Below, one piece after another: positions 7,671-15,646 of a stretch of DNA of 16,129 bases. Each line of letters begins with the position of its first letter. The first letter of the stretch is position 1. The stretch is taken from the NCBI GenBank assembly GCA_021783855.1, contig JAJXTL010000057.1:1-16129 (forward strand), written 5' to 3'. The notes beneath the pieces were generated by a model. The model was not told the origin of the DNA and ran no database searches. It saw nothing but the letters and a program-made list of their open reading frames with translations. The DNA comes from Pseudomonadota bacterium. Its GTDB lineage: Bacteria; Pseudomonadota; Gammaproteobacteria; Burkholderiales; Gallionellaceae. Both the position numbers and the translations under genes were made by a program.

Positions 7671-8573
7671 TTAATTCCCGCCGGACTGCGCTTCCTTCAT
7701 CGTTGCGACAGCCAGACACATATCCTGCCATGCGCGGGCCTTTTCCAGCGGACTGCGCAGCAGATAGGCAGGATGAAAGCTGATTATCAGCGGAATACCC
7801 TGATAATCATGCACCCTGCCGCGCAGCGAGGCGATGGTCGCATCGGTGTTTAACAAAGCCGAGGCAGCTGTCTTGCCCAGCGCCACGATCAGCTTCGGTT
7901 TGACAAGGCCGATCTGGCGTTTCAGATACGGCAGACAGGCCGCGATCTCACCTACATGCGGATGTCTGTCGTCAGGCGGACGGCATTTGATGACGTTGGC
8001 AATGTACACCTTGCTGCGTTCAAGTTTAATCGCCAAAAGCATATTGTCGAGCAGCCTGCCCGCATGACCCACAAAGGGTTCGCCCGTCGCATCCTCGTCT
8101 GCGCCCGGTGCTTCGCCGACGAACAGCCAGTCGGCCTGCTCGTCACCCACACCAAAAACGGTCTGCGTGCATCCCGCGCGCAGATTGCACAGTGTGCAGT
8201 CGCGCACTTTTTCCCTGAGCTCTTGAAAAGAAAGAGCGCCCAGCAACCCGCCCGCATTTTTAAGCTGGAACTCGCGCAAACTATCCACACCGTCATCTTT
8301 AATCTCATACTCGCCTTGCAGGGGCAATTGATCAATTACCCCTGCGGGTGCATTTATCGACGATACGGACTCGTGAATTTGCGGGGCCGATGCGTGATAA
8401 GCAATGACTTGGCAACCGTCTTTTGGTTGCTTAGTGGGCTGGCTAGTTGTTTTACCGGTAGTTTCATCAATTGCCCCAAGCGGTGTATCTACGCCGGATT
8501 GCACAGGCGCATCGCGCCGCACCCACAAGGGATACAGATTCAACTCGCGCAGCATTGCCTCACGCCTGTCCAA
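7671..8573 (-). CDS. Family 4 uracil-DNA glycosylase with repeat-encoded linker
   Basis: This enzyme removes uracil from DNA at the start of base excision repair. The protein has 300 residues and belongs to the iron-sulfur UDG family. Motif A contains [17 protein letters not shown] (about 153-169), and motif B is [11 protein letters not shown] (265-275). Likely 4Fe-4S ligands are C126, C129, C197 and C213. The N-terminal block [13 protein letters not shown] (8-20) is shared by proteobacterial relatives and is followed by a variable linker. Here residues 33-84 of the linker are encoded by the repeat at 8321-8477, so this stretch is not ancestral. The start is TTG at 8573, preceded by GGAG at a 7-nt spacing; an ATG seven codons in is the alternative. 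The gene overlaps the end of rimI by 14 bp, implying translational coupling. The catalytic domain looks complete. Confidence 0.9.
   Translation of the reverse strand: MDRREAMLRELNLYPLWVRRDAPVQSGVDTPLGAIDETTGKTTSQPTKQPKDGCQVIAYHASAPQIHESVSSINAPAGVIDQLPLQGEYEIKDDGVDSLREFQLKNAGGLLGALSFQELREKVRDCTLCNLRAGCTQTVFGVGDEQADWLFVGEAPGADEDATGEPFVGHAGRLLDNMLLAIKLERSKVYIANVIKCRPPDDRHPHVGEIAACLPYLKRQIGLVKPKLIVALGKTAASALLNTDATIASLRGRVHDYQGIPLIISFHPAYLLRSPLEKARAWQDMCLAVATMKEAQSGGN
8321..8477. repeat. Structured repeat unit copy 2, inserted in the glycosylase gene
   Basis: This 157-bp unit has perfect 12-bp terminal inverted repeats, GGGGCAATTGAT (8321-8332) and ATCAATTGCCCC (8466-8477). At the left, 8318-8345 form a 28-bp palindrome with one mismatched pair. 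The core (8395-8456) carries the hairpin GCAACC (8412-8417) / GGTTGC (8425-8430), loop GTCTTTT, followed immediately by TTAGT. The minus strand is open right through and encodes linker residues 33-84 of the glycosylase, with GAIDET and GVIDQLP coming from the two ends. No clear target-site duplication is seen. Confidence 0.85.
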
Positions 8574-9030
8574 GTGTGTTCTCCAGTGGCAAGTGCGGGA
8601 GAGATGAGCATGCCATCACCAGCGCATCCTCGCTGCCCGCAGCACGCCGGTAATAGCCGCGCCGCACGCCTATTTGCAAAAAACCGGCACGATGATACAA
8701 GGCAATCGCTGCCAGGTTAGACGCTCGCACTTCGAGCAACACGCGAGGCTGCCCCCGGTCGGCCGCCATTCCCAACAACTTTGAGAGCATCGCAGCGCCC
8801 AGCCCCTTGCGCTGATGCGCTGCCGCCACGCCGATATTGAGCAATTCCGCCTCTTCCACGCCCGACATCAACACCGCATAAGCGCACAACTCGCCCAGCA
8901 TTTCTTCTACACAACACACATAGCCGCTGGTCAGCGCATCGCAGAAATTGCCGCGCGTCCAGGGATAAGCCTGCACCGCCTGCTCGATGGCCAGCACTTC
9001 ATCCACGTCCGCTGTCGTCATCAGCCTCAT
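8560..9030 (-). CDS. rimI: Ribosomal-protein alanine N-acetyltransferase RimI
   Basis: This 156-residue GNAT-fold acetyltransferase is expected to acetylate the N terminus of ribosomal protein S18 using acetyl-CoA. The GNAT acetyl-CoA motif is HQRKGLGAAML (about 92-102). The PW in the early region (AYPWTRGNF) and LLEVRASNLAAIALYHRAGF (about 118-137) are typical of RimI. The ATG at 9030 overlaps the tsaB stop (ATGA, 4 bp). A second ATG three codons later would also be plausible. The gene sits between tsaB and the glycosylase, an arrangement common in proteobacteria. Length is normal and nothing is disrupted. Confidence 0.92.
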   Translation of the reverse strand: MRLMTTADVDEVLAIEQAVQAYPWTRGNFCDALTSGYVCCVEEMLGELCAYAVLMSGVEEAELLNIGVAAAHQRKGLGAAMLSKLLGMAADRGQPRVLLEVRASNLAAIALYHRAGFLQIGVRRGYYRRAAGSEDALVMACSSLPHLPLENTLGQA

Positions 9031-9728
9031 TTGCTCAGCTTCTCGACAGCCAGTTGCTCACGCTCGGCAGTTTTGAGCGCCACCTTGTCGCGCAAATAAA
9101 AGGGCTGCGCCTGCGCCGCATCCATCCCCTGTCCGCTGGCAAACTGTAGCGCGCCCAACGCTGCGATATCGGCAGCCTGCGGCACGGCAGCCGCATCCAC
9201 GCCGCTCAACTGCGTGGCGTAACGCGTTTGCAACTCAGTGCCGAACGCGGCAAACCCGCTGCCCGCACCAAACCAGTCGCCTCCAGCCACTTGCGGCGCG
9301 TCCTCAGGCTTGCAAAGACGGGGTTCACACACCGTCATCCAGTCACCATGTTGCTTTTCATACGCGGCACAATAAATCTCGCCCATGCGCGCATCCAGCG
9401 CTGCGATGACACGCGAGCGGCCCGATCCTTGCGCCAACGCCTGCAAGGTGCAGATGCCCGCAACCGGCAGCCCGGCGCCTAATGCAAGCCCCTGTGTCGT
9501 CCCGCATGCGATGCGCACGCCGGTAAACGAACCCGGCCCCGCACCGAACGCAATGCCATCACATTGCGCGAGTGTTACCCCTGTTTCAAGCAATAGCGTA
9601 TCCAGCATCGCGATCAGCAGTTCGGAATGTTTCTGCCCGACCAACTCACTACGCTCGATGACAACGCCGTCCTGCCAGAGTGCTACCGAACAATATTCGG
9701 TGGAAGTTTCCAGTGCCAGTATTTTCAT
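9027..9728 (-). CDS. tsaB: tRNA t6A biosynthesis protein TsaB
   Basis: TsaB is the ASKHA-fold partner that binds TsaD and TsaE in making threonylcarbamoyladenosine at tRNA position 37. It has 233 residues, normal for the family. The N terminus [17 protein letters not shown] carries the TsaB signature LALETST. The diagnostic [10 protein letters not shown] occurs at about 69-78, [14 protein letters not shown] at about 110-123, and [12 protein letters not shown] near the C terminus. Its ATG overlaps the ispF stop by 4 bp, and its stop overlaps the rimI start by 4 bp, so it is embedded in a translationally coupled set. TsaB is catalytically inactive itself; its role comes from family knowledge. 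Confidence 0.93.
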   Translation of the reverse strand: MKILALETSTEYCSVALWQDGVVIERSELVGQKHSELLIAMLDTLLLETGVTLAQCDGIAFGAGPGSFTGVRIACGTTQGLALGAGLPVAGICTLQALAQGSGRSRVIAALDARMGEIYCAAYEKQHGDWMTVCEPRLCKPEDAPQVAGGDWFGAGSGFAAFGTELQTRYATQLSGVDAAAVPQAADIAALGALQFASGQGMDAAQAQPFYLRDKVALKTAEREQLAVEKLSK

Positions 9729-10201
9729 TGATCTGCAATCAGCAGCACGACCGCCTGCGCCGCAATGCCTTCGCCGCGCCCGGTATAGCCCAGGCTTTCG
9801 GTTGTGGTCGCCTTCACGTTAACCGCACTTTTTTCAAGATGCAGATCGGCTGCGATATGCTCGACCATCTGAAAAATGTGCGGCGCCATTTTCGGTGCCT
9901 GCGCGATGATGGTCGCATCCACGTTGCCGATCCGATAACCCTGCTCTCTGACCAGATGCAGCACTTCGCGCAACAGAATACGGCTGTCGATGCTCTTATA
10001 CTTCGCATCGCTGTCGGAGAAATGTCGCCCGATATCGCCCAGCGCCACTGCACCCAGCAGCGCATCGCAGATCGCGTGCAGCAACACGTCCGCATCGGAA
10101 TGCCCGAGCAGACCTTTTTCATATGGAATATCCACCCCGCCGATAATCAGCTTACGGCCTTCCACCAGCTGGTGAACGTCAAAACCCTGCCCTATTCTCA
10201 T
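9725..10201 (-). CDS. ispF: 2-C-methyl-D-erythritol 2,4-cyclodiphosphate synthase
   Basis: IspF converts CDP-methylerythritol 2-phosphate to the cyclodiphosphate in the MEP isoprenoid pathway. The protein has 158 residues, the usual length. Zinc ligands are D8 and H10 in GQGFDVHQ and H42 in [25 protein letters not shown] and the C-terminal [18 protein letters not shown] are family hallmarks. The start is ATG 10201 in the sequence ATGA, overlapping the ispD stop by 4 bp; the frame upstream of it is only the shadow of ispD. IspD and IspF act one step apart (IspE intervenes) and are commonly adjacent or fused. Confidence 0.96.
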   Translation of the reverse strand: MRIGQGFDVHQLVEGRKLIIGGVDIPYEKGLLGHSDADVLLHAICDALLGAVALGDIGRHFSDSDAKYKSIDSRILLREVLHLVREQGYRIGNVDATIIAQAPKMAPHIFQMVEHIAADLHLEKSAVNVKATTTESLGYTGRGEGIAAQAVVLLIADQ

Positions 10202-10878
10202 ATTCTTCCCTTTAACAGCAACTCCGCCATCAGCAAATCCTGCGGATAGGTCACCTTGAAATTGCTGGCATCTCCCGCCACCAGTTTGGGATGCAGCCCC
10301 ATCGCCTCGACTGCCGAAGCTTCGTCGGTCACAGCCCTGCATTGCTGCAATGCCTGCGCCAGGAGACCTGCACGGAACATCTGCGGCGTCTGCGCCTGCC
10401 AGAGGAGTTCGCGGTTTTCTGTTTTCAGTATGCGCTGCCCGTCATCGGAACGCTTCAACGTATCCGCCACCTTTACTGCCAGTATCCCGCCCACCGCATC
10501 ATCGCGCAGCTCGGCTATCAGTTTATGCAAATGATCTCCCGTCAGACAGGGGCGCGCCGCATCATGCACCAGCACCCAGTCATCCGGCTCCAGTTCAGAA
10601 GCCAGCAGACCGTTCAACACCGTGTCGGCTCGTGTTTGCCCGCCGCAATACAGGGGTTGCAACTTGTCGCCGAACCGCGACCAGTCGTAACCGTGAAACA
10701 GCATATCGTCGGGAGAGAGCACCACGAATACCGTGGTAATTTCCGGGCAGGCACACAGCGTATTCAGCGCGTGATAAATCATCGGGCAGCCTGCCAGCGG
10801 CAGATATTGTTTAGGCAGTTCATGTCCCATGCGCGCGCCAAAACCAGCGGCGGGAACCAGGGCGTAAAATATAGTCAT
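10198..10878 (-). CDS. ispD: 2-C-methyl-D-erythritol 4-phosphate cytidylyltransferase
   Basis: IspD transfers CMP from CTP to methylerythritol 4-phosphate, the third step of the MEP pathway. The protein has 226 residues. The nucleotide-binding start [13 protein letters not shown] is followed by [26 protein letters not shown] and [11 protein letters not shown] follow in the expected order, with [11 protein letters not shown] near the C terminus. ATG 10878 is chosen because it places the AAGFGARM loop at the usual distance. The open frame continues upstream to 10998, but that would cross the mfd promoter region and has no family likeness. No Shine-Dalgarno sequence is visible. This is the first gene of the overlapping minus-strand set. 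Confidence 0.95.
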   Translation of the reverse strand: MTIFYALVPAAGFGARMGHELPKQYLPLAGCPMIYHALNTLCACPEITTVFVVLSPDDMLFHGYDWSRFGDKLQPLYCGGQTRADTVLNGLLASELEPDDWVLVHDAARPCLTGDHLHKLIAELRDDAVGGILAVKVADTLKRSDDGQRILKTENRELLWQAQTPQMFRAGLLAQALQQCRAVTDEASAVEAMGLHPKLVAGDASNFKVTYPQDLLMAELLLKGRI

Positions 10879-10943
10879 GGGCAAGATTGTAATGTAAAAA
10901 GCCGTTTTGGCGTTTTGATAAAACGATGGCTCGGTGTTTAACT

Positions 10944-10949
10944 TATAAT
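10944..10949 (+). promoter_or_regulatory. Probable -10 box for mfd
   Basis: A perfect TATAAT lies 39 bp before the mfd ATG in the ispD-mfd divergent gap. The best -35-like hexamer, TTGATA at 10915-10920, is 23 bp away, too far for a classic pair, so the call rests mainly on the -10 box. Confidence 0.45.
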
Positions 10950-10987
10950 GTGCGATCATATTATCCGCACTTCCCTTGCAATCCGCC

Positions 10988-13900
10988 ATGCTGTTCACAT
11001 CAAGCCATACCCGCCCCCGTTACACCCGACTGACAGGTTCTTCCGACGCACTGGCGCTGGCGCAACTCGCCGCAAAAAACGCGCCGCTGGTCGTGATCAG
11101 CTCCAGCGCACTCGCGGCACAGCGTCTGGTAGAGGAAATCCCCTACTTCGCACCCGAACTGCGCGTACATCTGCTGCCTGACTGGGAAACGCTCCCCTAC
11201 GATCATTTTTCGCCGCATCAGGATCTGATTTCAGAACGGCTGGCGACGCTGCACCATGTGCGCAGTCACTCATGCGATGTGCTGGTGGTGCCGGTCACCA
11301 CCGCCTTGTACCCGCTGGCGCCGCCCGAATATCTGGCCGCCTTCACGTTTTTTCTTAAAAAAGGTGAAAAACTCAATCTGCCTGCCCTGCGCGAGCAAAT
11401 GACCTTCGCCGGATACAGCCATGTACAGCAGGTTCTCTCGCCCGGCGAATATTGCGTGCGCGGCGGTATCATCGACCTGTTCGCGATGGGCAGCGTACTG
11501 CCGTATCGCGTTGATTTATTTGATGATGAGATCGAGAGCATCGCAACCTTCGACGTGGACACCCAGCGCACGCTGTATCCGGTGCCGGAGATACGTCTGC
11601 TGCCCGCACGCGAATTCCCGCTGGATGAAAAAGGCCAGGCGCATTTCCGCCAGAGTTTTCGCGACCGCTTCGAGGGCGATCCGTCCAAATCCCGCATTTA
11701 CAAGGAAGTAAGCAAAGGCAATGCGCCGGCAGGCATCGAATATTATTTGCCGCTGTTTTTCGACAAGACCGCAAGGCTGTTTGACTATCTGCCGAAGAAC
11801 GCCACGCTGTGCCTGCACGGCAACGTTGATGAGGCAATAGGCCAGTTCGGCGTGGATGCGGCATCGCGCTACAATTTGCTCCGCGGCGATTCGCAACATC
11901 CGCTGCTGCCGCTCTCTGATCTGTTCATGAATTCCGAGGCGTTCTTCATCGCGACAAAAGCGTTCGCGCGACTGGACATCGCACCCTCTCCTGTCGCTCC
12001 CGCGCAGGCGGGAGCCCAGTCAATTGAAGAACTGGATCCCCGCTTCCCACTCGCTTTCGCGAGTGCGACCGGTGATGACGGAAACAAAAACCTCACCCCT
12101 TGTGCGACAGCCACCCTGCCCAACATCGCAGTAAACCGCCACGCCGACACACCCACTCAAGCCTTTGCGGATTTTCTGAAAGGCTTCGACGGGCGCACCC
12201 TGCTGCTGGCCGACAGCCTGGGGCGGCGCGAGATCATGGCAGGCTTCCTGCAGGAATACGGTCTCAAGGCGGATGCCTGCGAGGATTTTGCGAGTTTTTT
12301 GACAAGCACCAAGAAATTCATGCTCGGCACCGGTCCGCTGCAGAACGGCTTTTTGCTGCCGGACGAACATCTGGCTATCGTCACCGAGACCGAACTGTAC
12401 GCCTCACTGCCGCGCAACCGGGCTGCCCGTATTGCCAAAAAGACCAACATCGAAGGCATGTTGCGCGACCTGTCCGAACTCAAGGTCGGCGATCCGGTGG
12501 TGCATGAACAGCACGGCATCGCGCGCTATCAGGGGCTGGTGAATCTGGATCTGGGCGAGGGAGAGGGCGAATTTCTGCTGCTGGAATATCAGGGCGGCGA
12601 CAAACTTTACGTGCCTGTATCGCAGCTGCATGTCATCGGTCGCTACAGCGGCGGCGCACATGACACCGCGCCCCTGCACAAACTGGGCAGCGGCACGTGG
12701 GACAAGGCCAAACGCCGCGCCATGCAGCAGGTACGCGACACCGCCGCCGAACTGCTGAATATTTATGCGCAGCGCGCAACCCGCAAAGGCCACGCCTTCA
12801 AGTTGACGCTACGCGATTACGAAGAGTTTTCAGCAGGCTTCGGTTTCGAGGAAACACCCGATCAGGCGCAGGCGATCAGCGCCGTGATTGACGATCTGCA
12901 ATCGGGCAAACCGATGGACAGGCTGATCTGCGGCGATGTAGGGTTCGGCAAGACCGAAGTGGCCCTGCGCGCCGCCTTCGTCGCGGTAATGGACGGCAAA
13001 CAGGTCGCCGTGCTGGTGCCCACCACCTTGCTTGCCGAACAGCATTTCCAGAACTTCTCCAACCGTTTCGCCGACTGGCCGGTGCGTATCGCCGAACTGT
13101 CGCGTTTCCGTTCCGCGAAGGAGCAGACGCTGGCGTTGAAAGAGATGGCTGCGGGCAAACTCGACATCATCATCGGCACACACAAACTAATCCAGAAAGG
13201 AATTGAATTCAACAATCTTGGCCTGGTCATCATCGATGAGGAGCATCGCTTCGGCGTGCAGCAGAAGGAAAGGTTAAAAGCGCTGCGCGCCGAAGTGGAT
13301 ATTCTGACGCTCACCGCCACACCGATCCCGCGCACGCTGGCGATGTCGCTGGAAGGATTGCGCGATTTTTCCATCATCGCCACCGCCCCGCAACGGCGCT
13401 TATCCATCAAGACTTTCGTCAGCAGCTACAGCCAGGGCGTGATCCGGGAAGCCGTGCTGCGCGAATTGAAACGCGGCGGTCAGGTGTATTTCCTGCACAA
13501 TGAGGTGGACACTATCGCCAACATGGCAGAAAAACTCGCAGAGCTCCTGCCTGAGGCACGCATCCGCGTGGCGCACGGGCAGATGGGCGAACGCGAACTG
13601 GAAGCCGTGATGCGCGACTTCTACCAGCAGCGTTTCAACATCCTGCTATGCACCACCATCATCGAAACCGGCATCGACATACCCACCGCCAACACCATTA
13701 TCATGAACCGCGCCGACCGCTTCGGTCTGGCCCAGTTGCACCAACTGCGCGGACGTGTCGGACGCTCCCACCATCAGGCCTATGCCTATCTGCTGGTGGA
13801 CAGCATGGATGGCTTGACCGTACAGGCCAAGAAGCGGCTGGAAGCGATTCAGGCGATGGAACAGCTGGGCTCCGGCTTTTATCTGGCGATGCACGATCTT

Positions 13901-14479
13901 GAGATACGCGGTGCGGGCGAAGTGCTGGGCGAATCGCAAAGCGGCGAGATGCAGGAGATCGGTTTCAGTCTATACACCGACATGCTCAATGCCGCCGTGG
14001 CGTCTTTAAGGCAGGGGCGCGAACCCGACATGGCGCACCCCTTGGGCATCACGACAGAAATCAACCTGCATAGTCCAGCGCTGTTGCCGAACGACTATTG
14101 TGGCGACATTCACCAGCGACTGGTGATCTACAAGCGGCTGGCTAATTGCGAAAATCAGGCTGATCTGGACGGCATGCACCAGGAACTGATAGACCGTTTC
14201 GGTCTGTTGCCGGAACCTGCGCAAACCTTGCTCGACAGCCACCGCCTGCGCATACTGGCCAAGCCGCTCGGCATCAGCAAGGTCGATGCATCGTCAGATG
14301 CGATTCAGATTCAGTTCGTAGCGAATCCGCCGATCGACCCGATGAAAATCATCACCCTGATTCAGAGTCGTCGCTATATCAAGATGGTGGGACAGGATAA
14401 ATTGCGCATCGAACTGAAACACGAAGATTTAAAGCAGCGCGTGCTGGCGATTAAAAACTTTTTCAATGAACTCAGCTAA
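10988..14479 (+). CDS. mfd: Transcription-repair coupling factor Mfd with a repeat-encoded insert
   Basis: Mfd is an ATP-driven DNA translocase that displaces stalled RNA polymerase and recruits UvrA. The product has 1163 residues from the ATG at 10988; a TTG four codons earlier (10976) is possible, and neither start has a clear ribosome binding site. The UvrB-like N-terminal region includes LPDWETLPYDHFSPH. The RNA polymerase-interacting CarD-like domain starts near residue 501 (GDPVVHEQHGIARYQG). Helicase motifs are Walker A GDVGFGKT with K655, DEEH at 750-753, and a later segment with ETGIDIP and QLRGRVGRS. The C-terminal TRCF domain is complete. Residues about 333-377, between the UvrB-like part and the next domain, contain PVAPAQAGAQSIEELDPRF, the translation of a dispersed DNA repeat. 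The linker is variable in the family, which may explain why the insert is tolerated. The gene diverges from ispD. Confidence 0.96.
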   Translation: MLFTSSHTRPRYTRLTGSSDALALAQLAAKNAPLVVISSSALAAQRLVEEIPYFAPELRVHLLPDWETLPYDHFSPHQDLISERLATLHHVRSHSCDVLVVPVTTALYPLAPPEYLAAFTFFLKKGEKLNLPALREQMTFAGYSHVQQVLSPGEYCVRGGIIDLFAMGSVLPYRVDLFDDEIESIATFDVDTQRTLYPVPEIRLLPAREFPLDEKGQAHFRQSFRDRFEGDPSKSRIYKEVSKGNAPAGIEYYLPLFFDKTARLFDYLPKNATLCLHGNVDEAIGQFGVDAASRYNLLRGDSQHPLLPLSDLFMNSEAFFIATKAFARLDIAPSPVAPAQAGAQSIEELDPRFPLAFASATGDDGNKNLTPCATATLPNIAVNRHADTPTQAFADFLKGFDGRTLLLADSLGRREIMAGFLQEYGLKADACEDFASFLTSTKKFMLGTGPLQNGFLLPDEHLAIVTETELYASLPRNRAARIAKKTNIEGMLRDLSELKVGDPVVHEQHGIARYQGLVNLDLGEGEGEFLLLEYQGGDKLYVPVSQLHVIGRYSGGAHDTAPLHKLGSGTWDKAKRRAMQQVRDTAAELLNIYAQRATRKGHAFKLTLRDYEEFSAGFGFEETPDQAQAISAVIDDLQSGKPMDRLICGDVGFGKTEVALRAAFVAVMDGKQVAVLVPTTLLAEQHFQNFSNRFADWPVRIAELSRFRSAKEQTLALKEMAAGKLDIIIGTHKLIQKGIEFNNLGLVIIDEEHRFGVQQKERLKALRAEVDILTLTATPIPRTLAMSLEGLRDFSIIATAPQRRLSIKTFVSSYSQGVIREAVLRELKRGGQVYFLHNEVDTIANMAEKLAELLPEARIRVAHGQMGERELEAVMRDFYQQRFNILLCTTIIETGIDIPTANTIIMNRADRFGLAQLHQLRGRVGRSHHQAYAYLLVDSMDGLTVQAKKRLEAIQAMEQLGSGFYLAMHDLEIRGAGEVLGESQSGEMQEIGFSLYTDMLNAAVASLRQGREPDMAHPLGITTEINLHSPALLPNDYCGDIHQRLVIYKRLANCENQADLDGMHQELIDRFGLLPEPAQTLLDSHRLRILAKPLGISKVDASSDAIQIQFVANPPIDPMKIITLIQSRRYIKMVGQDKLRIELKHEDLKQRVLAIKNFFNELS
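11993..12080. repeat. Dispersed hairpin repeat of the 'PAQAG' type inside mfd
   Basis: It begins with a perfect hairpin, GCTCCCGC-gcag-GCGGGAGC (11996-12015). An inner inverted repeat follows, CCAGT (12016-12020) / ACTGG (12031-12035). The element closes near GGTGATGACG (12071-12080). A second hairpin CACTCGC-tttc-GCGAGTG (12048-12065) sits inside the right half. Read in the mfd frame it gives APAQAGAQ, then LDPRF and GDD. This is the familiar translation of the common repeat whose ends read GTCATTCCCGC and GCGGGAATGAC; a short relative lies at 15647-15672. Confidence 0.8.
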
Positions 14480-14558
14480 GCTCATGTTGCAATGCACACT
14501 ACCTATTGCTGAAAATACTGGCGCTAAAGCATTTCATCTGTACGCCTTAGGGAAGCAC

Positions 14559-14665
14559 TGATTTAATCCGTTCGTGGTTAAGTGATGACTTGCACTGGTT
14601 TATCGTGCTTAGTCAGAACTTAGTTGTTTCACCAGAGCTTGTCGAAACATGATCGGATTAAATCA
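14559..14665 (+). repeat. Structured repeat unit copy 3 in the mfd-serB gap, with different ends
   Basis: Perfect 12-bp inverted repeats TGATTTAATCCG (14559-14570) and CGGATTAAATCA (14654-14665) enclose a core (14575-14633) that aligns with those at 8395-8456 and 2683-2741. Shared blocks with the second copy are ATGACTTG, GCTTAGT, TAGTTGTTT and ACC. The hairpin is GCAC (14592-14595) / GTGC (14605-14608) with a 9-nt loop. The 321-bp mfd-serB gap (14480-14800) contains no gene that I can support. Besides this unit and a weak serB promoter candidate it holds only unassigned sequence. Confidence 0.75.
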
Positions 14666-14762
14666 TGAATAATCAAATTACTATACCTTCCCATTGACAA
14701 TCTCAGGGCGAACAGGTGATTTATTCAGTGCCTCCTTGGCAAACACTCTCTTCAATATCCGT

Positions 14763-14768
14763 TAAAAT
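14763..14768 (+). promoter_or_regulatory. Possible -10 box for serB
   Basis: TAAAAT within GTTAAAATAC lies 32 bp before the serB ATG. A TTGGCA at 14736-14741 is 21 bp upstream, longer than ideal, so support is weak. A perfect TTGACA at 14694-14699 has no matching -10 box at normal spacing. Confidence 0.3.
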
Positions 14769-14800
14769 ACCCGCACCGCCAGCCCCACAACGAACAGAAC

Positions 14801-15637
14801 ATGAACCTCATCCTCCAGGCCGCAAACGACATCCCTCAGCAACAAATTGAACATCTGGCCCTGAAATCAGGGGCTACACGCATAGACCAACTGGACACGC
14901 AAACCTATCGCATGTACGAAACCCGTCCGCATGCCGACATCGCGGCCTATTGTTTTGAACACCGCATAGATTACGGATTTGTACCGGAGGACAAGCAACT
15001 TGCCGATTTCGGACTGCTGGTGATGGACATGGATTCGACGCTGATTTCCATCGAGTGCATAGACGAAATCGCCGACATGCAGGGATTGAAACCACAGGTC
15101 GCGGCCATCACCGAGGAAGCAATGCGCGGCGAGATTGACTTTGCCGAGAGCCTGCGCCGCCGCGTGGCCCTGCTTGAAGGACTGGATGAAGGTGCATTGC
15201 AGCGGGTGTATGATGAGCGCCTGAAATTGAATCCCGGCGCGGAGATCATGCTCCAGCGATTAAAGTCACACGGCATCAAGACGCTGCTGGTGTCAGGCGG
15301 TTTTCTGTTCTTCACCGAACGACTCAAGCAGCGCCTGGGACTGGATTACACCCACGCCAACACGCTTGAGATTGTCGACGGAAAACTCACAGGCCGCGTG
15401 CTGGGCGACATACTCGACGCGCAGGGCAAGACGGACTGGCTGATAAAGACACGCGATATGCTTGGATTGAAAACTGATCAGGTAATCGCGATGGGCGATG
15501 GCGCTAACGATCTGAAGATGATGGCGCAGGCCGGCGTGAGCATCGCCTATCACGCCAAACCGGTGGTACGCGAACAGGCCAGCTACGCGTTAAATTTTGT
15601 CGGGCTGGATGGGCTGGTGAGGTTATTTGATAACTGA
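14801..15637 (+). CDS. serB: Phosphoserine phosphatase
   Basis: SerB removes phosphate from O-phosphoserine, the last step of serine synthesis. It is a cytoplasmic HAD-superfamily enzyme of 278 residues. The nucleophile and acid/base aspartates are D76 and D78 in MDMDSTLI. Motif II serine is S165 in VSGGF, the motif III lysine is K210, and motif IV is GDGANDLKMM with D233 and D237. A cap segment containing ECIDEIAD carries the substrate-recognition glutamate typical of SerB. The roughly 70-residue N-terminal extension resembles the shortened regulatory part in many proteobacterial SerB proteins. No strong Shine-Dalgarno sequence precedes the ATG. A hairpin repeat follows the gene before the ribonucleotide reductase. 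Confidence 0.95.
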   Translation: MNLILQAANDIPQQQIEHLALKSGATRIDQLDTQTYRMYETRPHADIAAYCFEHRIDYGFVPEDKQLADFGLLVMDMDSTLISIECIDEIADMQGLKPQVAAITEEAMRGEIDFAESLRRRVALLEGLDEGALQRVYDERLKLNPGAEIMLQRLKSHGIKTLLVSGGFLFFTERLKQRLGLDYTHANTLEIVDGKLTGRVLGDILDAQGKTDWLIKTRDMLGLKTDQVIAMGDGANDLKMMAQAGVSIAYHAKPVVREQASYALNFVGLDGLVRLFDN

Positions 15638-15646
15638 TAAAAAACT

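Noticed and set aside
7956..8720. Plus-strand open frame of 254 codons
   Set aside because: Antisense of the glycosylase and rimI genes; its openness across the repeat at 8321-8477 is not evidence of coding.
10879..10998. Upstream extension of ispD to a start at 10998
   Set aside because: It would add 40 residues without family likeness, and cross the mfd -10 box and start codon; ATG 10878 fits IspD length.
14694..14699. Perfect TTGACA as the serB -35 box
   Set aside because: The hexamer at 17-bp spacing is TGATTT, a poor -10 box, and the predicted leader would be long; coincidence cannot be excluded.
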